Assembly (NCBI GenBank): GCA_002771395.1
Contig: PCSS01000118.1
Location: 1 to 6,596 of the forward strand
Length of the DNA: 6,596 bases
Source of the DNA: Bacteroidetes bacterium CG23_combo_of_CG06-09_8_20_14_all_32_9
GTDB taxonomy: Bacteria > Bacteroidota > Bacteroidia > Bacteroidales > GWA2-32-17
Reading direction: 5' to 3'
In this document: one piece after another, positions 1-5,193 of the stretch
Numbering within the stretch: position 1 is the first letter of the stretch
How the letters are laid out: every line of letters starts with the position of its first letter
Translations under genes and position numbers: made by a program
The notes under the pieces: model-generated
What the model saw: only the letters and a program-made list of their open reading frames with translations
Databases searched by the model: none
What the model was told of the DNA's origin: nothing

Positions 1-144
1 TAAATTTAGAGGGTATTTTTATGGGTACGAAAATCCCTGTTTAATAAAAAATTTACCCTGTTAAATAGCAAAGCTCTTGACGAAGTTCACCCTGTTAAAT
101 TCAACTAAGTTGGTGCGAAGCAATTTAACAATGTAAACCTGATA
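1..144. repeat. Non-coding left flank with a repeated accctgttaaat motif
   Basis: This stretch lies downstream of the last gene of the operon and I see no gene in it. The 12-mer accctgttaaat occurs exactly at 55-66 and 89-100, with a degenerate copy (10 of 12) at 34-45. The second copy forms part of an inverted repeat, tgttaaatt (93-101) with aatttaaca (122-130), enclosing a small caac-taa-gttg hairpin (102-112). On the minus strand this structure falls just after the DUF35 stop codon. It is AT-rich and has no T-tract after it, so it is a weak candidate for a transcript end. It may equally be one of the degenerate intergenic repeats seen elsewhere in the window. Confidence 0.5.
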
Positions 145-543
145 TTAAATTCCCTGGTCAGGTACAAATTTATATCCATACATAATCATACCTGTTTTGC
201 TTTCTTCGTTAATCCTGCGGAATTTAGCAACTAATTTATCTCCAATTTTTAAATCATCGGGATTGCAATCAACTATTTGTGCGAGTAATTTTACTCCTTC
301 GTTCAATTCAATAACTCCAACAGCATAAGGCACTAAATCACCAAATCCGATTGGAGCAGTACGAATAATAGTAAATGTAACCAACTTTCCATCACCGGAT
401 AAGCGAATTGTTTCAAATTCTTTTGCACCACATTCAGGGCAAATTAATCTGTTGGGGAAGCATATATGATTGCACTTTTTGCACTTTGCTGCTTCTAACC
501 TGTAACGTTCGGGGATTTCTCTCCAGTGTTTAGCTACTTTCAT
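145..543 (-). CDS. DUF35 zinc-ribbon/OB-fold acyl-CoA-binding protein, third subunit of a thiolase/HMG-CoA synthase complex
   Basis: A 132-residue protein with the usual two-part DUF35 (ChsH2-like) architecture. An N-terminal helix is followed by a rubredoxin-like zinc ribbon with Cys21 and Cys24 (CKKC) and Cys35 and Cys38 (CPEC). From about residue 47 to 128 comes an OB-fold, including the [15 protein letters not shown] strand region and a [10 protein letters not shown] segment. In archaea this family bridges acetoacetyl-CoA thiolase and HMG-CoA synthase and contributes to a shared CoA-binding site; it has no catalytic role of its own. The start at 543 is chosen because ATG overlaps the thiolase stop as ATGA and has GGAGGT six bases upstream. 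A longer frame from 573 would run into the thiolase gene and lacks this signal. The 4-bp overlap suggests translational coupling. Related DUF35 proteins pair with other thiolases (for example BbsA in anaerobic toluene degradation), so the partner assignment rests on the operon. Confidence 0.92.
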   Translation of the reverse strand: MKVAKHWREIPERYRLEAAKCKKCNHICFPNRLICPECGAKEFETIRLSGDGKLVTFTIIRTAPIGFGDLVPYAVGVIELNEGVKLLAQIVDCNPDDLKIGDKLVAKFRRINEESKTGMIMYGYKFVPDQGI

Positions 544-1700
544 GATTTTACCTCCATAATATGAATTATACAACTACCACCTGAGCCGCCCATATTCTGG
601 GTTAAGCCAACTTTAGCATTAGGTAACTGGCGTTTTCCGGCAGTACCTCTTAATTGAGTAACAACTTCACAAATTTGTGCTACTCCGGTTGCACCAACAG
701 GGTGTCCTTTTGATTTCAGACCTCCTGAAGTATTTATCGGGAATTTACCGTCAAGGGCTGTAAGTCCTGCTGATGTGGCGGGTCCACCCTGTCCTGGTTT
801 AACAATTCCCAGTGCTTCCATTACCATAATTTCAGAAATAGTAAAGCAATCGTGTACTTCTGCAAAATTTATATCTTTAATGGTTTTACCTGCCATTTTC
901 AATGCTCTTTGTGCAGCAATTTCAACAGCATCAAGTTTACATATATCTCGTCTCTGGCTGATAGCGATAGTATCTGAAGCAAGTCCGATTCCACTGATAA
1001 CTACAACCGGATGTTTTTTGAGTTTACGGGCATTTTCAACTGTTGTAAGCATTACTGCTGCGGCACCGTCAGTTATAGGTGAACAATCCATCAATCTCAG
1101 CGGGTCAGCAATCATAACTGAAGATAACACTTGTTCACGGGTTATAGCAAACGGGAATTGTGCCATGGAATTTAATGCTCCATTATGATGATTTTTCACA
1201 GCAACATCTGCCAATTGCTCACGTGTAGTCCCATAACGGTTTATATGAGATTTGGCCATTAATGCATATAAACCGGGAAAAGTTATTCCATGAAATGCTT
1301 CATAATCCTGATCGGCTGCAGCGGCAAGTCCATAAGTAGCTTCACCTCCGCTTACATCTGTCATTTTTTCAACACCTACGGCGAGTGCATAATCAGCCAT
1401 ACCCGATGCTACTTCAAGAAAAGCGGTACGTACAGCAAGTCCTCCCGAAGCACACGCAGATTCTAAACGCATAGCAGGGACATGTTTTTGCCCCAGGTAA
1501 TCCGGTATCAGGCTTGCAAGATGTTCCTGTCCGTTAAAAATGCCTCCCAACATACATCCAATAGAAATGGTATCAACCTTGTTAATACCGGCATCTTTAA
1601 AGCAGTTCAGTGAAGCTTCAACAGCGAGGTCCCTTAGTGATTTTTCCCAAAGCTCGCCCCATTTTATTAATCCTGTTCCAATAATAGCAACGTCTCTCAT
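540..1700 (-). CDS. Thiolase of the SCP2/archaeal type, probable acetyl-CoA C-acetyltransferase
   Basis: A 386-residue thiolase-fold enzyme, full length for the family. It is predicted to condense two acetyl-CoA into acetoacetyl-CoA, which the upstream-encoded HMG-CoA synthase would consume. The nucleophilic cysteine is C83 in [11 protein letters not shown]. The HDCF box (H283, C285) replaces the NEAF box of classical biosynthetic thiolases, and GHPVGATG (H333) is the C-terminal histidine motif. The final CxG motif of classical thiolases is absent: the C-terminus reads [13 protein letters not shown]. In SCP2-type and archaeal thiolases the HDCF cysteine is thought to take over that acid/base role. 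The gene starts 12 bp after the HMG-CoA synthase stop, with GGAGGT six bases before ATG, and ends in a 4-bp overlap with the DUF35 gene. A 3-ketoacyl-CoA thiolase with a longer or branched substrate cannot be excluded from sequence alone; the context favours acetoacetyl-CoA. Confidence 0.92.
   Translation of the reverse strand: MRDVAIIGTGLIKWGELWEKSLRDLAVEASLNCFKDAGINKVDTISIGCMLGGIFNGQEHLASLIPDYLGQKHVPAMRLESACASGGLAVRTAFLEVASGMADYALAVGVEKMTDVSGGEATYGLAAAADQDYEAFHGITFPGLYALMAKSHINRYGTTREQLADVAVKNHHNGALNSMAQFPFAITREQVLSSVMIADPLRLMDCSPITDGAAAVMLTTVENARKLKKHPVVVISGIGLASDTIAISQRRDICKLDAVEIAAQRALKMAGKTIKDINFAEVHDCFTISEIMVMEALGIVKPGQGGPATSAGLTALDGKFPINTSGGLKSKGHPVGATGVAQICEVVTQLRGTAGKRQLPNAKVGLTQNMGGSGGSCIIHIMEVKS
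550..555 (-). promoter_or_regulatory. Shine-Dalgarno for the DUF35 gene
   Basis: GGAGGT on the minus strand, six bases before the ATG at 543-541, inside the last codons of the thiolase gene. It decides the start of the DUF35 gene, because the alternative ATG at 573 has no such site. Confidence 0.85.
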
Positions 1701-1706
1701 AATATT

Positions 1707-1712
1707 ACCTCC
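1707..1712 (-). promoter_or_regulatory. Shine-Dalgarno for the thiolase gene
   Basis: GGAGGT on the minus strand, directly after the TAA stop of the HMG-CoA synthase gene (reading TAAGGAGGT) and six bases before the thiolase ATG. Stop codon and ribosome site touch, which suggests coupled translation. Confidence 0.85.
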
Positions 1713-2762
1713 TTATTCTGGTTTTAAAATTTTACGTCTGAATTTAGCATAAGTACCATATTCAAGATACATTTTATACTCGTCTAACTGTTTTCTTACC
1801 AACGGAGCTTTATCGCGTACTTCGGGTAATCTTTTTGTGGTCTTGAAAATGAAAGCGTCACTTCCGGCACCTGAGCCATAAGAAATAAGAAGTATCAGTT
1901 CTTCAGGTTTTGCAATATCCAGAGTGGCTGCCAATCCTAACGGAGAAGAACCTGAATAGGTATTACCAAGTGTGGGCGTTAATAATCCATGTTTGAACTG
2001 TGGTTCTTTGAATCCAAGCCGAAAAGCTTCCCGAACCGGAAATTTCCCGTTGGGCTGATGAAAAACAATGTAGTTAAAATCTTCGGGCTTCATGTTTGCT
2101 TTGTAAAGCATTGCTTTTACGGCACCTGAAACATGTTTCTGGTAAGCAGGTTCGCCTGTAAAACGACCACCATGTTCAGGATAACTTGCATGTTCCCTGC
2201 GCCAAAAGTCAGGTGTATCTGTCATAAAACAATGCGTGTCAACTAATTCTGCCACAAGATTGTTTGCACCCATCACATAAGCAGCAGCACCGGCGGCGGC
2301 AGAATATTCCAGTGCATCACCGGGTGCACCCTGCGATGTATCGGAACCGACACCGATAGCGTATTTCATAGCACCCGCTTTAACGAGATTTAATGCCACA
2401 AACATTGCTTCGGTACCGGCTTTACATGCAAACTCGAAGTCTGCGGTATGCACATAGGGACAAATTCCCAATGCTTCTGCTAATATTGTCCCCGTAGGTT
2501 TCACTGCATAAGGGTGAGATTCACTGCCAACATATACCGCTCCAATTTCCATAGCATTAATACATGCTCGTTTAAGAGCGTTGCGTGAAGCATTTACTGC
2601 CAATGTGGCACAGTCTTCATCGGGAGCAGGTACCGACTTTTCATTTAGGTTCAGTCCCTTTTTAAACGATTTAGCATCTGCACCCCATACCTTCGCTATT
2701 TCTTCAACCTTGATACGATAACGTGGTATCTGAGTTCCATAACCAACTATTCCAACATCCAT
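1713..2762 (-). CDS. Archaeal-type hydroxymethylglutaryl-CoA synthase
   Basis: A 349-residue condensing enzyme of the short archaeal HMG-CoA synthase family. The eukaryotic and Gram-positive MvaS enzymes and the PksG-like beta-branching synthases are longer, at roughly 390-420 or more residues. It should join acetyl-CoA and acetoacetyl-CoA to give HMG-CoA and CoA in the cytoplasm. All three catalytic residues are present: the general base E81 in VGSESHPYAVKP, the acylated cysteine C113 in FEFACKAGTEA, and H235 in FHQPNGKFP. The GNTYSGSSPLGLA segment (266-279) and the YGSGAGSDAF C-terminal motif are also typical. It is the first gene of a three-gene operon with a thiolase and DUF35, as in archaea. 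Start choice is firm: AAGGAGGT lies five bases before ATG and nothing longer fits. Archaeal-type synthase is unexpected in a Bacteroidota-like background, hence possible transfer. Confidence 0.94.
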   Translation of the reverse strand: MDVGIVGYGTQIPRYRIKVEEIAKVWGADAKSFKKGLNLNEKSVPAPDEDCATLAVNASRNALKRACINAMEIGAVYVGSESHPYAVKPTGTILAEALGICPYVHTADFEFACKAGTEAMFVALNLVKAGAMKYAIGVGSDTSQGAPGDALEYSAAAGAAAYVMGANNLVAELVDTHCFMTDTPDFWRREHASYPEHGGRFTGEPAYQKHVSGAVKAMLYKANMKPEDFNYIVFHQPNGKFPVREAFRLGFKEPQFKHGLLTPTLGNTYSGSSPLGLAATLDIAKPEELILLISYGSGAGSDAFIFKTTKRLPEVRDKAPLVRKQLDEYKMYLEYGTYAKFRRKILKPE

Positions 2763-2767
2763 ATTTT

Positions 2768-2775
2768 ACCTCCTT
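2768..2775 (-). promoter_or_regulatory. Shine-Dalgarno for the HMG-CoA synthase gene
   Basis: A full AAGGAGGT on the minus strand, five bases before the ATG at 2762. Strong sites of this kind are uncommon in Bacteroidota, and the neighbouring amidohydrolase gene has none. The AT-rich stretch to its right (about 2776-2885) presumably carries the operon promoter, but no TAnnTTTG box or convincing -35/-10 pair could be assigned. Confidence 0.85.
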
Positions 2776-2924
2776 ATAGTTTAATTAATAAATAATTATC
2801 AGATTTCACAAGCTGTTTTTCATTTGTTTTAATTTGACGGTACAATAATAATTTTTTTTTTCTAATAAAAAAATAAGCATTTTTCATTCTGTCATAAAAA
2901 TAGTTAACACTTTTCCTACATTCC

Positions 2925-3007
2925 AGACCTGACAGGTTTGTTCTTTGCAAATTTTGCCCTGCTTTTCAATTCTGATAATCATTTTATTAGAAAAACCTGT
3001 CAGGTCT
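2925..3007. repeat. 15-bp perfect inverted repeat with self-palindromic arms
   Basis: agacctgacaggttt at 2925-2939 is matched exactly in inverse by aaacctgtcaggtct at 2993-3007, with a 53-bp AT-rich spacer. Each arm is itself an interrupted palindrome (acctg-N-caggt). I recall acctgacaggt-type sequences as common intergenic repeats in Bacteroidota genomes; that is memory, not something the window proves. The pair could form a large-loop hairpin, be a protein-binding pair, or be the two ends of a small non-coding repeat unit. Confidence 0.7.
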
Positions 3008-3041
3008 ATAAAAATGCCAAAAAATATTTTATATATTTACA

Positions 3042-3066
3042 CTCGCTCGCATCTTGCGAGTGAGGC
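3042..3066 (+). repeat. 25-bp dispersed element, copy 1
   Basis: It runs from ctcgctcgcatctt to gtgaggc and matches copy 2 at 5066-5090 in the same orientation at 23 of 25 bases. This copy can fold: ctcgc (3046-3050) with gcgag (3056-3060), or cactcgc (3040-3046) with gcgagtg (3056-3062). The pairing is not kept in copy 2. The two copies bracket the amidohydrolase gene. Confidence 0.65.
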
Positions 3067-3166
3067 ATGTAACAGGCTGCCATTTTATTGAACAATGCCA
3101 GAGACAGAAGCAATACTCACTTGCCGGACGCAAGGGAGGGCGAGAGATTTGTTAGTGTCTTTGGTA

Positions 3167-4819
3167 TTAATAAATTCTTTCTCCTGCAATAAATGTTTTG
3201 AGAACTTTTGTATCGAGGATTTTTTTGAAGGGTACTTGCATAATATCTTTGTCGAGAATTACAAAATCGGCACATTTACCTTCTTCAATACTTCCTTTTT
3301 TTGTTTCTTCAAAGTTTGCATAAGCCGCCCATATTGTCATTCCTCTTAATGCCTGTTCGCGGCTTAATTTATTTTCGGGCTGAAAACCACCAGCAGGATA
3401 TCCTTTTGCATCCTGTCGCGTTACAGCAGCATAAAAGCCAAAAACCGGATTTATTGATTCTACAGGAAAGTCGCTACCCAAAGGGATAAAGCCATTTTGT
3501 TTCAACAAATCCTGGTAAGCATAAGCATATTTAACTCTGTCACCCAAACGCTCCTTTGCCCAGTACATATCGGAAGTAGCATGAGTGGGCTGAACAGATG
3601 GAATAATACTGTATTTCTTAAATAACTTCAAATCCTCAGGAGCCACAACCTGGGCATGCTCAATCCTCCATCTTAAATTATTCTGTTTTTTTAAAACCCC
3701 TGCATAAACTGTTAAAAGCAAATGATTGGCAGCATCGCCAATACAGTGGGTGTTTAGCTGATAACCTGTACTATAACATCTTTCAGCCATCTTAACATAA
3801 TATATAGAATCCTGCAACGAAAAACCTTTTAAGTCGGACATATCCGAATATGGTTGTAAAAGAAAAGCTCCCCGTGAGCCAAGAGCTCCATCGCCATATA
3901 TTTTGAAAGAACGAACGGTAAGTCTTTCAGTAATATATAACCCTTTCGATGCAAAGAGAGAGAAATTTTCTTCAGTCGGTTCGAGCATGGCATAAACTCT
4001 CATTTTAAGTTTCCCCTCTTTTTGTAACTTATCAATAAGCTGAACAACGCATGCAGGCAAACCTGCATCATCAACTGTAGTTAAACCAACTTCAAAACAT
4101 TTTTCCTGAGCTTTTAGAAGGGCATCTGTTTCCTGTTCAGACGTTGGTTTTTGTATCGAAGAGTTTAATAAATCAATTGCATTATCAATAAGAATACCTG
4201 TGAGCTTACCATTTTTCTTTTCAATTATTCCGCCTTTTACAAAAGTTCCCGATTTGATGCCTGCAATATCAAGAGCTTTTTGATTTACAAGAACCGCATG
4301 CCCATCAATTCGTTTAAGAAAAACTGGTTGAACAGGGAATAATTTATCAAGAGTATCTTTTCGGGGAAATTGTTTTACTTCCCAGTCGTTTTGATCCCAG
4401 CCTCGCCCTATTATCCATTCACCTGCAAATGATTTTGAAAAATTCATCACTCTTTGTACAACTTCATCGAATGACTGGGTTCCGTTTAGATCAACCTGAT
4501 TCAGCGTTAATCCGTAATAATAAAAATGACAATGTGCATCAAAAAAACCGGGAAAAATAAATTTTCCATCTGCATTTATTACAGAATCACTTTCGTATTT
4601 ACTCATGATTTCTTTATCAGTGCCTGTGGCAACAAATTTCCCATCACTGACTGCAAAAGCCTGTACTATTGAAAAACCAGAATCTACAGTATAAACCTTT
4701 GCATTATATACAATCAGATTTACATGCTTTTTCTTCATAGAGCAGGAAGAAATAATAATTAAAAAAAATATAGCCGCTAAGCCACCGAGTCGCCAAGAAA
4801 CACAAGGAAATCTATACAT
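3167..4819 (-). CDS. Metal-dependent amidohydrolase, YtcJ/NfdA type (Amidohydro_3), probable lipoprotein
   Basis: A 550-residue amidohydrolase-superfamily protein, complete at both ends. Expected metal ligands are visible: H96 and H98 (DAHCHF), H358 (NTHCIGD), H388 (RIEHAQ) and D450 (GSDFP). K306 lies in the family motif FKIYGDGALGSRGA, and the composite beta-sandwich wraps residues 32-90 and about 508-550. Relatives include N-substituted formamide deformylase and many enzymes of unknown substrate, so the reaction is hydrolysis of an amide or similar C-N bond, substrate unknown. Residues 1-26 form a lipoprotein signal: R3 and R10, a hydrophobic run (GLAAIFFLIII) and lipobox ISSC with C26. It should therefore be anchored on the periplasmic side of a membrane. 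No Shine-Dalgarno precedes ATG, and no other in-frame start would keep the signal peptide. Residues 5-16 are encoded by a degenerate repeat. No functional link to the CoA genes is evident; gaps of about 370-400 bp separate it on both sides. Confidence 0.9.
   Translation of the reverse strand: MYRFPCVSWRLGGLAAIFFLIIISSCSMKKKHVNLIVYNAKVYTVDSGFSIVQAFAVSDGKFVATGTDKEIMSKYESDSVINADGKFIFPGFFDAHCHFYYYGLTLNQVDLNGTQSFDEVVQRVMNFSKSFAGEWIIGRGWDQNDWEVKQFPRKDTLDKLFPVQPVFLKRIDGHAVLVNQKALDIAGIKSGTFVKGGIIEKKNGKLTGILIDNAIDLLNSSIQKPTSEQETDALLKAQEKCFEVGLTTVDDAGLPACVVQLIDKLQKEGKLKMRVYAMLEPTEENFSLFASKGLYITERLTVRSFKIYGDGALGSRGAFLLQPYSDMSDLKGFSLQDSIYYVKMAERCYSTGYQLNTHCIGDAANHLLLTVYAGVLKKQNNLRWRIEHAQVVAPEDLKLFKKYSIIPSVQPTHATSDMYWAKERLGDRVKYAYAYQDLLKQNGFIPLGSDFPVESINPVFGFYAAVTRQDAKGYPAGGFQPENKLSREQALRGMTIWAAYANFEETKKGSIEEGKCADFVILDKDIMQVPFKKILDTKVLKTFIAGERIY
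4774..4806 (+). repeat. Degenerate 8-9 bp tandem repeat inside the signal-peptide coding region
   Basis: Read on the plus strand the units are ccgctaag, ccaccgag, tcgccaag and aaacacaag, each ending in aag or gag. The pattern resembles the gccaagacacaaag-like filler found between genes in many Bacteroidota. Here it lies within the first codons of the amidohydrolase gene and encodes residues 5-16 on the minus strand. Confidence 0.6.
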
Positions 4820-4932
4820 ATAATTTGCACGTGGTAAATTATTACATTTGGGTTTCAGGTAAAGGGTATAAGTTTAAAGGCAAAAACTCCAAGATAATAA
4901 GGTAAAGGGAAAAACAAGATAAATTATTCCAT

Positions 4933-4998
4933 CCTTTGAACTTTGAGTTTTAACCTTTGAGCTTACTTTTACGCCATATACCTTATACCTCTATACCT
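4933..4998. repeat. Short-word tandem repeats (ctttga and tatacct)
   Basis: ctttga occurs at 4934-4939, 4941-4946 and 4955-4960. tatacct occurs at 4977-4983, 4984-4990 and 4992-4998. Both sets have a spacing of about 7-8 bp or a multiple of it, as expected for slippage-type expansion. Confidence 0.6.
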
Positions 4999-5065
4999 TT
5001 CTGTATTCATAAAATGCTAAAATTTATCCTGTTAGCAGTATAACTTCAAACTGCTCTGCCCTGCC

Positions 5066-5090
5066 CTCGCTCGCATCTTACGGGTGAGGC
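5066..5090 (+). repeat. 25-bp dispersed element, copy 2
   Basis: This matches copy 1 at 3042-3066 at 23 of 25 bases, differing at the 15th and 18th positions, in the same orientation. It directly abuts the tandem repeat that begins at 5091. Confidence 0.65.
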
Positions 5091-5166
5091 GTCCTGCCTA
5101 CTGCCACTGCTTACTGCCGCTTGTTTTGGCAGTCCTGCCTACTGCTACCGCCTACTGCCGCTTGTT
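5091..5166. repeat. Two 35-bp direct repeats built from gcagtag-like heptamers
   Basis: Copies at 5091-5125 and 5132-5166 agree at 32 of 35 bases, with a period of 41 bp. Each starts gtcctgcctactgc and ends actgccgcttgtt. On the minus strand each is itself a run of about 7-bp words such as gcagtag, gcagtaa and gcggtag, so this is a repeat of repeats. Confidence 0.75.
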
Positions 5167-5193
5167 CGTTTTTTCGGATTTCAAATTTCAAAT

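Larger units (their letters stand above)
2763..3166. other. Gene-free gap between amidohydrolase and HMG-CoA synthase operon
   Basis: About 400 bp with no supportable gene. From the left it holds the Shine-Dalgarno and AT-rich leader of the operon (homopolymeric runs near 2851-2876), the 15-bp inverted repeat at 2925-3007, and a GC-richer part with the 25-bp dispersed element at 3042-3066. A second small GC-rich hairpin lies at 3120-3134 (cttgc, loop cggac, gcaag). Neither GC-rich hairpin is followed closely by a T-tract on the minus strand, so no terminator for the amidohydrolase gene is called. Confidence 0.6.
4820..5193. other. Repeat-rich gene-free gap between amidohydrolase and IcmF genes
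   Basis: About 370 bp without a supportable gene. Besides the separately listed repeats, it has no clear terminator after the mutase gene and no Shine-Dalgarno before the amidohydrolase. The right end has a tcaaatt tandem that runs into the mutase stop codon (5181-5196). Most of the gap is short, degenerate, tandemly repeated words, which suggests neutral repeat expansion and not conserved regulation. Confidence 0.6.

Noticed and set aside
775..1188. Plus-strand open frame opposite the thiolase gene
   Set aside because: It lies fully antisense to a well-conserved thiolase, has no recognisable domain and no ribosome site; it is a shadow of the real gene.
1713..2762. PksG-like beta-branching HMG-CoA synthase or beta-ketoacyl-ACP synthase III
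   Set aside because: Length of 349 residues, the VGSESHPYAVKP and FHQPNGKFP motifs, and the thiolase/DUF35 neighbours all fit the archaeal HMG-CoA synthase; no acyl-carrier protein or polyketide gene is present.
3040..3062. Hairpin cactcgc/gcgagtg as a terminator of the amidohydrolase gene
   Set aside because: The stem is short, the nearest T-run on the minus strand is well downstream, and the second copy of the element does not keep the pairing.
3095..3349. Plus-strand open frame over the end of the amidohydrolase gene and the adjacent gap
   Set aside because: Its composition is low-complexity (Phe/Cys-rich), it overlaps conserved amidohydrolase codons, and no family is recognisable.
5066..5166. 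CRISPR array
   Set aside because: Only two 35-bp copies with a 6-bp gap, internally made of heptamers; there are no spacers of normal length and no cas genes.
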